A stretch of 64,000 nucleotides of DNA, from the NCBI GenBank assembly GCA_017619375.1, contig JAFZSL010000026.1:62001-126000 (forward strand), written 5' to 3'. Numbering within the stretch: position 1 is the first letter of the stretch; the number at the start of each line of letters is the position of its first letter. The notes beneath the pieces were generated by a model. The model saw only the letters and a program-made list of their open reading frames with translations. It did not search any database and was not told where the DNA came from. This document shows, piece after piece, positions 45,113-55,054 of the stretch. Source of the DNA: Prevotella sp. GTDB lineage: Bacteria > Bacteroidota > Bacteroidia > Bacteroidales > Bacteroidaceae. Made by a program: the position numbers and the translations under genes.

Positions 45113-45751
45113 ATGAACAAGAAAAATCTTTTCCGCACCATGGCCATTGCCTCTGTGGCAGCTTTGGCCTTGAGTTCCTGTAATGATTCAAACAAGATGG
45201 ATGACAAACCAGAAAAGGTGGCTGCACAAACTTCCGCACCTGGCTCTTTGAGGATTGCATACATCGAGGTGGACTCCATCATGAGCCAGTATGAGTTCTG
45301 CAAGGAATACTCAAAAATCCTTGAGAAGCGTAGCAACAACATCCAAAACGAACTTGCAGGACAAGAGAAGAATCTGGCCGCAGCTGCTCAGAGTTTCCAG
45401 AACAAATTGCAAAACAATGGCTTCACCTCAGAGCAAGAGGCCAAGAATCAGCAAGCTGCACTCCAGCGTCAGAATGAAAATTTGGAGGCCACTCGCATGA
45501 AACTAACTCAGTCTTTCCAAGAGGAAACTGATAAGTTCAACAAGGCTCTCCATGACAGTTTACAGCATTATCTTGAACAATACAACAAGGACAAGAAATT
45601 CTCCATGATTCTCGCCAAGTCTGGTGACAATATCCTTTATGCCGACAAGGCTCTTGACGTCACAGCTGAAGTGATCGCTGGCCTCAATAAGGCATATAAG
45701 AGCAAGCCCAGCGAGAAGAGCAGTGCCAAGACCGAAGAAAAAGAAAAATAG
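45113..45751 (+). CDS. OmpH/Skp-family lipoprotein
   Basis: A 212-residue lipoprotein with lipobox ALSSC (Cys23). The mature part begins with the OmpH strand RIAYIEVDSIMSQYEF and continues with a long coiled coil rich in Gln/Asn/Lys (about 60-150), then a short C-terminal strand near DNILYADKALDVT. Skp-like proteins are trimeric periplasmic chaperones holding unfolded outer-membrane proteins; a lipid-anchored form would work at a membrane surface. A strong terminator follows. Confidence 0.88.
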   Translation: MNKKNLFRTMAIASVAALALSSCNDSNKMDDKPEKVAAQTSAPGSLRIAYIEVDSIMSQYEFCKEYSKILEKRSNNIQNELAGQEKNLAAAAQSFQNKLQNNGFTSEQEAKNQQAALQRQNENLEATRMKLTQSFQEETDKFNKALHDSLQHYLEQYNKDKKFSMILAKSGDNILYADKALDVTAEVIAGLNKAYKSKPSEKSSAKTEEKEK

Positions 45752-45769
45752 AAGTCATCATTTTTAAAC

Positions 45770-45799
45770 AAGGTGCCGAACTTTTTGCGGCACCTTTTT
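45770..45799 (+). terminator. ompH terminator
   Basis: AAGGTGCCG pairs perfectly with CGGCACCTT, followed by five T. Confidence 0.85.
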
Positions 45800-45813
45800 A
45801 TTTTCCACGACGT

Positions 45814-46452
45814 ATGAACAGGAAACAACGTTACGCATTCATCCTCGATTATTTCCGTCGGCAAATGCCTGAAGTAGGTACGGAACTGCATTTCGATTCG
45901 CCTTTCCAACTGCTTGTGGCCACTATTCTAAGTGCTCAATGCACAGACAAAAGGGTTAACGAAGTGACACCGGCCTTGTTCCTGCGTTTTCCCGATGCCA
46001 TGTCGATGGCGGTGGCAGGGGAAGATGAAATATACAATTATGTAAGCAGCGTCTCATATCCCAATGCCAAATCACGACATTTGGCTGCCATGGCGCGTTT
46101 GTTGATGGAAGAATTCAATGGCGTCGTGCCTTCCGATCCCGACCAACTTACAAAGCTTCCTGGTGTGGGGAGGAAGACGGCAAATGTTGTCCAAGCTGTG
46201 GCTTTTGGAAAAGCTACCATGGCAGTGGACACCCACGTGTTTCGTGTCAGCAGACGAATGGGATTGGTGGGGAAAAGCGACAACACACCCTTCAAAGTGG
46301 AAAAACAATTGATGAAAAACATTCCAGAAACCGACATCCCCAACGCACATCATTGGCTGTTGCTCCACGGAAGGTATGTATGCACCAGCAGGAAACCAAA
46401 ATGTGCCAAATGCCCCTTCGACACCGTCTGTCCAAAAAATATTGAAAACTAA
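45814..46452 (+). CDS. nth: Endonuclease III
   Basis: DNA glycosylase/AP lyase removing oxidised pyrimidines. The 212-residue protein has the helix-hairpin-helix LPGVGRKTA (115-123) with catalytic Lys121, catalytic Asp139 in AVDTHV, and the four-cysteine iron-sulfur site C190-x6-C197-x2-C200-x5-C206. All key residues are present. It starts 15 nt after the preceding terminator and is followed after 35 bp by the DUF2461 gene. Confidence 0.96.
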   Translation: MNRKQRYAFILDYFRRQMPEVGTELHFDSPFQLLVATILSAQCTDKRVNEVTPALFLRFPDAMSMAVAGEDEIYNYVSSVSYPNAKSRHLAAMARLLMEEFNGVVPSDPDQLTKLPGVGRKTANVVQAVAFGKATMAVDTHVFRVSRRMGLVGKSDNTPFKVEKQLMKNIPETDIPNAHHWLLLHGRYVCTSRKPKCAKCPFDTVCPKNIEN

Positions 46453-46487
46453 AAAACTGGCTTGAAGAGCCAAAGAAAACCGACACC

Positions 46488-47168
46488 ATGAACACCCAAC
46501 TCATCCTTTCCTTCCTTCGCGGCATCACCTCCAACAACAACCGCACCTGGTTCCAAGAACATCATGACGAATACCTCGCCGCAAAAGAGGAATTCGAGGC
46601 TTACGTGGCAAAAGCCATTGCACGCATAACAGAGTTCGACCCGTCCATCGCACATCTCACCGTCAAGGACACCACTTATCGGTTCTATCGTGACACTCGA
46701 TTCTCGCCCGACAAATCTCCTTATAAAAGACACCTGGGCGCATACATCGCCGCTCATGGAAAGAAAGCCTTCCATGGTGGATATTACATACATCTGGAAC
46801 CAGACAATTGCATGCTTGCCTGCGGCACCTATTATCTGCCGATGAACATATTAACCGCTTGCCGGAACGAAATCATGGCCAATTTGGAGGAATGGTTGAA
46901 AAGGGTGGAGAATCCACGATTCGCCCAGCTTTTCTCTCCGGGCAACGGTGGAGGTTTTGGCCTGGAACACCTGAAGACTTGTCCGGCAGGATTCCCACGC
47001 GACTTCTCCCACATCGAATACCTCCGCATGAAAGACTATTGTTGCTGGCACAATGTGGATGAACATTTCTTCGACGGCGAGGACAGTTTGAATGGAATGG
47101 TGGAAATCTTTACCGCAGCCAAACCCATGATGGACTTTATCAACGCCGTTGTGGATGATTATGAGTAA
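46488..47168 (+). CDS. DUF2461-family protein
   Basis: A 226-residue soluble protein of the uncharacterised DUF2461 family (TIGR02453). The family pattern is clear: an opening FLRGITSNNNRTWFQEHHDEY, then RFYRDTRFSPDKSPYKRHLGAYI and GGYYIHLEPDNCMLACG. No catalytic function is known. Likely co-transcribed with nth, 35 bp upstream. Confidence 0.88.
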   Translation: MNTQLILSFLRGITSNNNRTWFQEHHDEYLAAKEEFEAYVAKAIARITEFDPSIAHLTVKDTTYRFYRDTRFSPDKSPYKRHLGAYIAAHGKKAFHGGYYIHLEPDNCMLACGTYYLPMNILTACRNEIMANLEEWLKRVENPRFAQLFSPGNGGGFGLEHLKTCPAGFPRDFSHIEYLRMKDYCCWHNVDEHFFDGEDSLNGMVEIFTAAKPMMDFINAVVDDYE

Positions 47169-47214
47169 TTGGAAAAAAAATACATGAAAAAGTACAGCCA
47201 TTCATTTTTTTTCA

Positions 47215-47222
47215 TATCTTTG
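47215..47222 (+). promoter_or_regulatory. ald -7 box
   Basis: TATCTTTG, 40 nt upstream of the ald ATG. Confidence 0.55.
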
Positions 47223-47262
47223 CAACATCATCCAAGTTATTCAACTAAAAATCTGTAAGACT

Positions 47263-48369
47263 ATGAAAATTGGTATTCCAAAAGAAATCAAGAACAATGA
47301 GAACCGTGTTGGTATGACACCGGCCGGCGTGGCTGAGTTGGTAAGGCACGGACATGAAGTCTTTGTGCAACATACGGCAGGCGAGGGGAGTGGATTCGCC
47401 GACGAGAAGTATGTAAAGGTGGGCGCCACCATACTCCCCTCCATTGAGGAAACCTATGCCGTATCAGATATGATTGTAAAGGTGAAAGAACCCATCGAGC
47501 CGGAATACAAGCTGGTAAAGAAAGGACAAGTGCTGTTCACCTATTTCCATTTCGCATGCGACCGACCGCTGACTGATGCGATGATAGAGGCGGGCGGTGT
47601 ATGTGTGGCTTACGAAACTGTGCAGTTGCCCGACCGTTCTCTGCCGTTGCTCATCCCCATGAGCGAGGTTGCAGGACGCATGGCCACCATCAATGGCGCC
47701 TACTACTTGCAAAAGACCAAGGGAGGCAAGGGAAAGCTCATCTGCGGTGTTCCCGGTGTAAAACCTGCCAAGGTGCTCGTATTAGGGGGAGGAGTCGTGG
47801 GACAGGCTGCCGCAAGGGTGGCTGCCGGCATGGGGGCGCAGGTCGTCATCACAGACATCTCTCTTCCGCTTTTGCGCCATTTGGCCAATGTGATGCCTCG
47901 GAATGTCGTACCTGTTTACTCCAATCGGCACAACATCGAGCGTGAATTGCCTGATGTGGACATCGTGGTGGGTTCCGTGCTCATTCCGGGTGACAAGGCA
48001 CCACGCCTCATCACTCGCGACATGCTGAAGATGATGGAACCGGGAACGGTGATGGTCGACGTGGCTATCGATCAAGGTGGATGCTTTGAGACGTCACATC
48101 CCACCACCCATTCCGACCCTGTATATGAGGTGGACGGCATCCTGCATTATGCCGTTGCCAACATTCCCGGCGCGGTGCCTAATACGTCGACCATCGCCCT
48201 CACCAATGCCACTTTGAAATACGTCCTGGCTTTGGCTGACAAGGGATGGCGGCAGGCATGCAAGGATGACAAGGCTCTTTTCCAAGGCCTCAACATCGTG
48301 GAAGGGAAGGTCACTTTCAAGGCGGTTGCCGACGTGTTCGGTCTTGCCTATACGCCCGTAGAATTGTAG
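47263..48369 (+). CDS. ald: Alanine dehydrogenase
   Basis: NAD-dependent reversible oxidation of L-alanine to pyruvate and ammonia. The 368-residue protein begins MKIGIPKEIKNNENRVG, has the substrate-binding KVKEPIEPEY region, a Rossmann motif VLGGGVVGQAAARVAAG and DVAIDQGGCFETS. Length and order are those of the AlaDH/PNT family rather than of the longer transhydrogenase. Has its own promoter and terminator. Confidence 0.95.
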   Translation: MKIGIPKEIKNNENRVGMTPAGVAELVRHGHEVFVQHTAGEGSGFADEKYVKVGATILPSIEETYAVSDMIVKVKEPIEPEYKLVKKGQVLFTYFHFACDRPLTDAMIEAGGVCVAYETVQLPDRSLPLLIPMSEVAGRMATINGAYYLQKTKGGKGKLICGVPGVKPAKVLVLGGGVVGQAAARVAAGMGAQVVITDISLPLLRHLANVMPRNVVPVYSNRHNIERELPDVDIVVGSVLIPGDKAPRLITRDMLKMMEPGTVMVDVAIDQGGCFETSHPTTHSDPVYEVDGILHYAVANIPGAVPNTSTIALTNATLKYVLALADKGWRQACKDDKALFQGLNIVEGKVTFKAVADVFGLAYTPVEL

Positions 48370-48409
48370 GCTCTATCCAACAAGCATATTGAAAGAGCAA
48401 CCATCAACA

Positions 48410-48447
48410 AAAGGCAGGTTTTTGACATCATTCAAAAACCTGCCTTT
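48410..48447. terminator. Perfect 16-bp hairpin between convergent genes
   Basis: AAAGGCAGGTTTTTGA pairs perfectly with TCAAAAACCTGCCTTT around a six-base loop. It terminates ald and, in the other direction, the GH43 gene. Confidence 0.85.
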
Positions 48448-48466
48448 CATTTGTACTTGGATTCCA

Positions 48467-49501
48467 CTATTTGTTGGGGAACGCTTTCAACAGTCGCTTG
48501 TATTCTTTCTTTGTGAGGCGCATGAAGGAGCCATGCTGTGGACCCGTCACTCCCTCGATGTCTACGGGAGAGTTGAAATTGCGCAGGTATTGGTCGGCCT
48601 TGCAGATGCGGTAATGCTTCGGATTGGACGAATACTCGATATAGGCTACGCGCCATGTGTCATCACCAATCAACTGGAAGGCCGATGAGCCCTCGCAGTT
48701 CTTTTTGCCTTCGAAACTCACATAGTCGTTCTCTACAGGTTCGCTCCATGGCCCGGTGAGATGGTCGGAGGTGGCGGTGTAAATACCGGGTTTTCCTCCT
48801 TCCTTCTTGATGAGCATGTGGTATTTGCCGTCGGATTTCAGGTAGTTGATGTCGGCATCTATGGTGGCATACCCCCAGTCGAAAAGTAGGCGCGGTTTTG
48901 TGAGGCGGGTGAAACTTTCATCGGCATGGGAGTAGTACATCCGGTCGTATTTCTCCTCGGCACGATTCAAGAGGGAATAGTAAATCAGATAACCACCTTT
49001 CTTGCCGTCGCTCCATACGAAATCAGGATCCCAGAAAATCTGCGGAGCCCACACACGATTGATGGTGCTGTAGTCCTTGTAAGGGTCGGGGGATTCCGGG
49101 TCGCAGAAAATGGAAGCTCCCTTGCGGAAGTCGAAGGTCACCGATTCCCACGTCACAAGGTCTTTGCTGCGGAGCAGGTCGATGCCGTAGTTGTCCCATA
49201 TGTGTGACTTGCGCACACACATGTCGGTTGTTACCATCAAGTACCCCTTGCCGTCGTGTGTCCTCGTGATGAAGGCATCGCGGGTGCCGCCTTCGATACG
49301 TGCATGCACCTCCGGGTCGAAGATGGCGTCACCGTTGTTCAAATCCTCATAGTGGTAGCCGTCACGACTCAAGGCGTAGGCCGTGTATTCTCCACGGTCG
49401 CTCATATGGCAGTAGAGGTAACCGTAGGTCCCTTTCTGCAAGTTTTGTGCTTGGACGGTCATGGTCAAGGCCATTGCCGCAATCAACAAGGTTTTTCTCA
49501 T
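48467..49501 (-). CDS. GH43-like glycoside hydrolase, exported
   Basis: A 344-residue exported five-bladed beta-propeller enzyme. After a signal peptide (to about 18) come the family GH43 features: GGTRDAFITRTHDGKGYLM near the start of the fold, NRVWAPQIFWDPDF, and CEGSSAFQL holding the likely acid glutamate. GH43 enzymes release arabinose, xylose or galactose from plant polysaccharides. The exact specificity is not clear. Single gene; no clear promoter box was seen upstream. Confidence 0.85.
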   Translation of the reverse strand: MRKTLLIAAMALTMTVQAQNLQKGTYGYLYCHMSDRGEYTAYALSRDGYHYEDLNNGDAIFDPEVHARIEGGTRDAFITRTHDGKGYLMVTTDMCVRKSHIWDNYGIDLLRSKDLVTWESVTFDFRKGASIFCDPESPDPYKDYSTINRVWAPQIFWDPDFVWSDGKKGGYLIYYSLLNRAEEKYDRMYYSHADESFTRLTKPRLLFDWGYATIDADINYLKSDGKYHMLIKKEGGKPGIYTATSDHLTGPWSEPVENDYVSFEGKKNCEGSSAFQLIGDDTWRVAYIEYSSNPKHYRICKADQYLRNFNSPVDIEGVTGPQHGSFMRLTKKEYKRLLKAFPNK

Positions 49502-49601
49502 ATCGTTTATGGGTTGTTAGGGATGGTGAATAAATAAGGTTGCCAAGTAATGCTGTGTCCTTCTGGAATAGTAGAACAAGTGTTCTGATGTCGTGTTGTC
49601 A

Positions 49602-49681
49602 ATCACGAATTAGAGAATTAGAGAATGGTCACTCGACCAATATTTTGCGTGTGACAATTCTTTAATTCTATAATTCGTGAT
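49602..49681. repeat. 80-bp imperfect palindrome after valS
   Basis: Two 25-bp arms (49602-49626 and 49657-49681) match with two mismatches, and GTCAC/GTGAC extends the stem inward. It sits between valS and the GH43 gene and could terminate valS or be a small palindromic repeat element. Confidence 0.7.
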
Positions 49682-49723
49682 GATAAATGAGTGGTGGCTG
49701 TTGATTGGTCTTATGCAAGAAAA

Positions 49724-52426
49724 TCAAAGCTTTTTGCGTAGCTCTTCCAACGATGCCTTCAGCGATGCGATCTTTTCGATGGAGTCGCTACGCTTCTTGC
49801 GTTCCAAGGCGACCACGGCCTCCGGAGCATTGGCCACAAACCGCTCGTTGGATAACTTTTTCTCCACGCCGGCGAGGAATCCTTCCAAGTGCTTCAGGTC
49901 TTTTTCCTGTTTGGCGATTTCCTCGGAAACGTTGACAAGATTGCCAAGGGGAACGGCGAACTCGTCGGTGCCAACCATGAACTGAGAGGCATCGGCTGGC
50001 TTGGTCTCGACAATGGTGAACGAGCGCAGGTAGGCCATCTTGGTGATGATACACTCATAGGCGTGGTAGGCATCGGTCTTCACCACTTGGAGGTCGAGTC
50101 CCTCCTTCGGAGGAATGTTCCTTGAATTACGCACCATACGCACACTGGCAACTACTTGCTTCACACGCTCGATATTGGCTACGATGTCGGCATCCTTTTC
50201 CGTGGGTGCCGGCAAATCCAACTGTTCCACCATGATGCTGGCACCTTCGGGACGGTCGTAGAGATGCTGCCATAATTCCTCGGTGATGAAAGGCATGAAG
50301 GGATGAAGCATCTTCAGCAAGGTGTCAAAGTAGCCGAGCGTCTTCTCCATCGTTGTGCGATCCATCGGCGAGCCGTATGCAGGCTTCACCATTTCAAGGT
50401 ACCAGCTTGAGAATTCATCCCAGAACAGGCGATAGACAGCCATCAAGGCCTCGGAAATGCGGTATTTGTCAAACATGTCGTCAAGCTCGGCAGATGTCTG
50501 ACGAAGCCTGGCTTCAAACCACTCTGTGGCGATGCGGCACTCTTCAGGCTGCTCGATGTCGGCTACGGCGAGTCCTTTCACCAAGCGGAAGGCATTCCAG
50601 ATCTTGTTGTTGAAATTACGTCCTTGTTCACACAAAGTCTCGTCGAAGAGGATGTCATTGCCGGCAGGAGCACAAAGCATCATGCCCATGCGCACGCCAT
50701 CGGCACCATACTTGTCGATAAGCATCAGCGGGTCGGGCGAGTTGCCGAGACTCTTCGACATCTTGCGCCCCAGTTGGTCGCGAACGACGCCGGTGAAATA
50801 GACATTCTTGAAGGGGTATTTGCCCATATACTCTTCGCCTGCCATGATCATGCGAGCCACCCAGAAGAAGATGATGTCGGGAGCGGTCACAAGGTCGCTG
50901 GTGGGGTAGTAGTAGTTGATTTCCTCATTGCCAGGGTTGTTGATTCCATCAAAAAGGGAGATGGGCCACAGCCAAGAGGAGAACCATGTGTCAAGTGCAT
51001 CCTCGTCCTGACGCAGGTCGCTCAATTGCAAGTCTGCATTGCCACTTTTCTCACGGGCAAGTTCCAAAGCTTTCTTCGCATTCTCAGCCACTACGAAATT
51101 GTCATTGTCATCATAATAGTATGCCGGGATGCGATGTCCCCACCACAACTGTCGGGAGATGCACCAGTCTTGGATGTTCTCCAACCAATTCTTGTAGGTG
51201 TTCTTGTATTTGGCAGGGAAGAATTCCATCTCGCCATCCACCACGGGTTTCAAGGCGATTTCTGCCAAGTGTTTCATGCTGAGGAACCATTGCAAAGAGA
51301 GACGCGGCTCAATGGCGGTGTCGGGATTGCGCTGGGAATAGCCCACCTTGTTGGTGTAGTCTTCAACACGCTCCATGAGACCGGCAGACTTCAGGTCGAC
51401 CACGATTTGCTTGCGACAGTCGAAACGGTCCATGCCCACATAGATGGGCGATTCTTCCGATATGGTGCCATCTGGGTTGAATATGTCTATGGTCTCCAAA
51501 TTGTGCGTTTTCCCAAGGGTGTAGTCGTTGGGGTCATGGGCGGGAGTGACCTTCAGGCATCCTGTGCCGAATTCGATTTCCACATAACGGTCCTCTATCA
51601 CAGGGATGACACGATTCACAAGGGGGACTATCACCTGGCGACCCTTGAGCCATTGGTTCTTGGGGTCTTTCGGGTTGATGCACATGGCGGTGTCGCCCAT
51701 GATGGTCTCCGGGCGTGTGGTGGCCACGACGGCATAATATCCCTTCTCGTCCTTGTGGATGATGTTGCCCGCTTCCCGGAGAGCTTGCTCGTTCTCTATC
51801 ACGGGATTGCCGGCCACATAATATTTCAGATGATACAGATGACTCTGCTCTTCCTTGTATTCAACCTCCTCGGTGGAAAGGGCCGTAAGAGCCTTGGGAT
51901 CCCAATTGATCATTCGAAGTCCACGATAGATGTAGCCTTTGTTATAAAGGTCGACAAAGACTTTGATGACACTCTCGCTACGCACCTCGTCCATGGTGAA
52001 TGCGGTGCGGTCCCAGTCGCAACTGGCTCCCAAACGGCGAAGTTGTTTGAGGATGATGCCGCCATGCTCATGAGTCCAGTCCCATGCGTGTTTCAAGAAC
52101 TCCTCACGGGAAAGGTCGCGTTTCTTGATGCCTTGCTCAGCCAAACGGTTCACCACCTTGGCCTCCGTGGCAATTGATGCATGGTCGGTGCCGGGCACCC
52201 AACAAGCGTTCTTGCCCTTCATGCGGGCACGTCGCACCAAGATGTCTTGGATTGTATTGTTCAGCATATGCCCCATGTGGAGGACACCCGTGACATTGGG
52301 TGGGGGAATGACAATCGTGTAAGGTTCACGATGATCGGGTTTCGAACTGAATAGTTTGTTGTCCAACCAATACTGATACCATTTCGACTCCACGTCCTGT
52401 GGGGTGTACTTGCTTGCTAATTCCAT
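49724..52426 (-). CDS. valS: Valyl-tRNA synthetase
   Basis: Class I synthetase charging tRNA-Val, with an editing domain that removes mischarged threonine. The 900-residue protein has [13 protein letters not shown] with HMGH at 50-53, the CP1 editing domain ([10 protein letters not shown]), the KMSKS loop in [10 protein letters not shown], an anticodon-binding domain, and the C-terminal coiled-coil arm. All are in normal positions. Long open frames on the opposite strand are shadows. Confidence 0.97.
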   Translation of the reverse strand: MELASKYTPQDVESKWYQYWLDNKLFSSKPDHREPYTIVIPPPNVTGVLHMGHMLNNTIQDILVRRARMKGKNACWVPGTDHASIATEAKVVNRLAEQGIKKRDLSREEFLKHAWDWTHEHGGIILKQLRRLGASCDWDRTAFTMDEVRSESVIKVFVDLYNKGYIYRGLRMINWDPKALTALSTEEVEYKEEQSHLYHLKYYVAGNPVIENEQALREAGNIIHKDEKGYYAVVATTRPETIMGDTAMCINPKDPKNQWLKGRQVIVPLVNRVIPVIEDRYVEIEFGTGCLKVTPAHDPNDYTLGKTHNLETIDIFNPDGTISEESPIYVGMDRFDCRKQIVVDLKSAGLMERVEDYTNKVGYSQRNPDTAIEPRLSLQWFLSMKHLAEIALKPVVDGEMEFFPAKYKNTYKNWLENIQDWCISRQLWWGHRIPAYYYDDNDNFVVAENAKKALELAREKSGNADLQLSDLRQDEDALDTWFSSWLWPISLFDGINNPGNEEINYYYPTSDLVTAPDIIFFWVARMIMAGEEYMGKYPFKNVYFTGVVRDQLGRKMSKSLGNSPDPLMLIDKYGADGVRMGMMLCAPAGNDILFDETLCEQGRNFNNKIWNAFRLVKGLAVADIEQPEECRIATEWFEARLRQTSAELDDMFDKYRISEALMAVYRLFWDEFSSWYLEMVKPAYGSPMDRTTMEKTLGYFDTLLKMLHPFMPFITEELWQHLYDRPEGASIMVEQLDLPAPTEKDADIVANIERVKQVVASVRMVRNSRNIPPKEGLDLQVVKTDAYHAYECIITKMAYLRSFTIVETKPADASQFMVGTDEFAVPLGNLVNVSEEIAKQEKDLKHLEGFLAGVEKKLSNERFVANAPEAVVALERKKRSDSIEKIASLKASLEELRKKL

Positions 52427-52458
52427 AACTTCTATTGATGATTTTCTGATTCAAACTG

Positions 52459-52466
52459 CAAAATTA
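52459..52466 (-). promoter_or_regulatory. valS -7 box
   Basis: TAATTTTG on the minus strand, 32 nt upstream of the valS ATG. Confidence 0.55.
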
Positions 52467-52558
52467 AACATTATTTTCCCCTTTGACGAAGAAAACGACT
52501 TAAAAAAAACAAGAATAAGCTTTTTTCGTCAATTTACAGTTTTCTCTTCCCATTATTC

Positions 52559-52589
52559 TTTGTCATCTGAACTCCTTTGATTACCTTTG
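52559..52589 (+). promoter_or_regulatory. mazG operon promoter
   Basis: TTTG at 52559-52562, a 19-nt spacer and TACCTTTG at 52582-52589: full consensus. Confidence 0.7.
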
Positions 52590-52624
52590 CACTAACTTAA
52601 CAATTTCAATAAGAGAAAACAAAA

Positions 52625-53416
52625 ATGGCACATACCAGAGAAGAGAAAATGGAAGCTTTTGGAAGGCTTCTCGATGTGCTCGATCGGCTCAGGGTGGAAT
52701 GCCCATGGGATAGGAAACAGACCAATGAGAGTCTAAGGCCCAACACCATCGAAGAGACTTTCGAACTATGCGACGCCCTCATGCGTGATGACGACACCAA
52801 CATTTGCAAGGAATTGGGTGACGTGTTGATGCATGTATGCTTCTATTCCCTCATCGGCCAGGAGAAAGGTATCTTCGATGTGGCTGACGTTTGCAACAAA
52901 CAAGCCGACAAACTCATTTTCCGTCACCCCCATGTATATGGACAAGTGAAAGCAGAAACAGCGGAAAAGGTCTTGGAAAATTGGGAGCAAATCAAGCTGA
53001 AGGAAAAAGACGGCAACAAAACCGTGCTTTCTGGCGTGCCGGCCGCACTGCCATCCCTCATCAAGGCATATCGCATACAGGACAAGGCACGCAACGTAGG
53101 ATTTGACTGGGAGGAAAAAAAGGATGTATGGAAAAAAGTAAGGGAGGAGATGGACGAATTGGAAGCCGAACTCGAGCGGGGGGACAAAGAACGTTCCACC
53201 GAAGAGCTGGGTGACTTCATCTTCAGTGTCATCAATGCCGCGAGATTGTATCACCTCAATCCTGACAACGCCCTCGAGCACACCAACCAGAAATTCATAC
53301 GTCGCTTCAATTATGTGGAGCAGCACTCCATACGTATGGGAAAACCTCTCACAGAGATGACGCTCAATGAGATGGACCGCCTTTGGGAAGAAGCGAAAGC
53401 ATTGGAAAAACAATAA
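52625..53416 (+). CDS. mazG: Nucleoside triphosphate pyrophosphohydrolase MazG
   Basis: Hydrolyses (d)NTPs to monophosphates, cleaning the nucleotide pool. The 263-residue protein contains two MazG domains in tandem; the first holds CPWDRKQTNESL and the metal-binding EETFEL, followed by ELGDVLMH; the second holds EEMDELEAEL and EELGDFIFS. This is the full-length two-domain form. First gene of an operon with a lipoprotein gene (13 bp on) and rnz. Confidence 0.95.
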   Translation: MAHTREEKMEAFGRLLDVLDRLRVECPWDRKQTNESLRPNTIEETFELCDALMRDDDTNICKELGDVLMHVCFYSLIGQEKGIFDVADVCNKQADKLIFRHPHVYGQVKAETAEKVLENWEQIKLKEKDGNKTVLSGVPAALPSLIKAYRIQDKARNVGFDWEEKKDVWKKVREEMDELEAELERGDKERSTEELGDFIFSVINAARLYHLNPDNALEHTNQKFIRRFNYVEQHSIRMGKPLTEMTLNEMDRLWEEAKALEKQ

Positions 53417-53429
53417 CAAAACAAGTAAT

Positions 53430-54002
53430 ATGAGACATTTTAGAACCATTCTGGCATTGTCGTTCGTTGCTGTCGCCATCGTGGCATGCAAGGACAAACC
53501 TAACACGGGCAACATGCCTACAGTGAACACCGAGAAGCTGAATACAGCAGAGGGAGACAGTACCACATACGGCATTTGTGTGGATGCCACATCAAACACC
53601 GTTTCCATCCAGAACAGCAATGGGGACACCGTGCAATATGTCTGTGCGGACGTCTACAACGACGATGGAAAAGTTGTCGACCAAGTGGTGAAAGGCGGGG
53701 TCTTTACTGGTGACCGGGTTGCCATCGTCGGTAAAATCGGAGAAGAAGAGAACCTGGCTTCCAACATCATCAATCTCACATCGCTTATGGGAAGATGGAC
53801 CAGTCTCGACCGCGACTTTGAAATCAAAGACGGTGGTGTGGTGGAGTCACGCGTGGAGGCAGAAACCAATCCTTACACCTCATGGCATATCTTCAACGGA
53901 AAGCTCATTCTTTCCAAAGACACATTTGATGTCTGCGAACTGGGTTCCGACTCCCTTATTTTGGAAAATTCAAAGGGCATCTTCGGGTACAAGCGCAAGT
54001 GA
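53430..54002 (+). CDS. Putative lipoprotein, 190 aa
   Basis: A small lipoprotein with signal and lipobox AIVAC (Cys20). The mature part is beta-rich and contains MGRWTSLDRDFEIKDGGVVES and a C-terminal HIFNGKLILSKDTFD, a pattern like lipocalin-type or copper-resistance NlpE-like domains, although no family is claimed. The ATG at 53430 fits the signal peptide; an earlier start would run into the end of mazG. Sits between mazG and rnz with gaps of 13 and 16 bp. Confidence 0.8.
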   Translation: MRHFRTILALSFVAVAIVACKDKPNTGNMPTVNTEKLNTAEGDSTTYGICVDATSNTVSIQNSNGDTVQYVCADVYNDDGKVVDQVVKGGVFTGDRVAIVGKIGEEENLASNIINLTSLMGRWTSLDRDFEIKDGGVVESRVEAETNPYTSWHIFNGKLILSKDTFDVCELGSDSLILENSKGIFGYKRK

Positions 54003-54018
54003 AACATAGGCAACACCC

Positions 54019-54939
54019 ATGCGTCCTTTTAAAGTCCATATTCTGGGGTGTGGCAGTGCCACGCCAACCACGAAACATCATCCCTCCTCCCAAGTGGTGG
54101 AGATGAGGGGGAAATTGTTTCTCGTAGATTGCGCGGAAGGCACACAGTTGCAGTTGAGGAAAGCACATTGCAGATTCACTCAAATATCGCACATTTTCAT
54201 TTCGCATCTTCACGGCGATCATTGTCTGGGGTTGACAGGGCTCATCAGCTCTTTCGGGCTGACTGGACGCACGGCTTCCTTGCATATATATGCCGACGGG
54301 TCTTTTGAACCATTGTTTCAACAGATGATGGATTTCTTCTGTTCCAGACTGTCGTTCAGCGTCTGTTTCCACCCAGTAGACACCACTGCCACGCAAATTG
54401 TATATGAAGACCAAGATGTCACTGTCTCCACCATACCGCTGGACCACAGGGTGCCTTGCTGTGGTTATCTGTTCAAAGAGAAACCAACTCCTCCGCACAT
54501 CAATCGTGAAATGATGCTTTTATACAATGTGCCTTTCTCGCATATCGACACCATCAAGGAGGGGCGGGATTTCATTACCGAAACAGGGGAGGTCGTGCCT
54601 GCCGCACGCTTGTTGATTCCCGCCGCCCCTCCAAGGTCTTACGCCTATTGCTCTGATACACGATACATTCCCACCTTGCACCAATTGATTAAAAATGTGG
54701 ACTTGCTATACCATGAGAGCACCTATGACAGCCAATACAAACACCTGGCTGCCGCATATTACCATAGCACGGCGGCGGATGCGGCAAAGACGGCAAGGGA
54801 TGCCAATGCAAAGAAGTTGATGCTCGGGCATTATAGTGCTCGTTATGACAATGAGGAATTGTTGAAGAACGAGGCGGAGGCAATCTTTCCCCATGTCATT
54901 CTCGCGCAAGAAGGCTTGGTGGTGGAAGTGGGGGAGTGA
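54019..54939 (+). CDS. rnz: Ribonuclease Z
   Basis: Removes the 3' trailer from tRNA precursors. A 306-residue metallo-beta-lactamase-fold enzyme with GCGSATPT near the start and the zinc motif HLHGDH at 63-68. Further ligands lie in SDTRYIP and a late GHYSARY. The long-arm residues expected for tRNA binding are in the middle. Last gene of the mazG operon. A tRNA gene lies 115 bp further on, on the other strand. Confidence 0.95.
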   Translation: MRPFKVHILGCGSATPTTKHHPSSQVVEMRGKLFLVDCAEGTQLQLRKAHCRFTQISHIFISHLHGDHCLGLTGLISSFGLTGRTASLHIYADGSFEPLFQQMMDFFCSRLSFSVCFHPVDTTATQIVYEDQDVTVSTIPLDHRVPCCGYLFKEKPTPPHINREMMLLYNVPFSHIDTIKEGRDFITETGEVVPAARLLIPAAPPRSYAYCSDTRYIPTLHQLIKNVDLLYHESTYDSQYKHLAAAYYHSTAADAAKTARDANAKKLMLGHYSARYDNEELLKNEAEAIFPHVILAQEGLVVEVGE

Positions 54940-55022
54940 CGGTTTGCGGCCCTCTGTCGACAAGTGAAGTCCACCGTCAGACCGGGATGGGGAGCCACAT
55001 CCTTGGCTTGAACATACGAAAT

Positions 55023-55052
55023 AAAAAAACCTGTTTGACAAGCAAACAGGTT
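55023..55052 (-). terminator. tRNA gene terminator
   Basis: AACCTGTTTG pairs with CAAACAGGTT; read on the minus strand it ends in seven T. It lies directly after the encoded CCA. Confidence 0.85.
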
Positions 55053-55054
55053 GT

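Noticed and set aside
49602..49681. Insertion-sequence remnant
   Set aside because: No transposase fragment and no target-site duplication were seen around the palindrome.
50624..52177. 517-residue plus-strand frame opposite valS
   Set aside because: Antisense shadow of a highly conserved gene; sequence shows no domain and no promoter.
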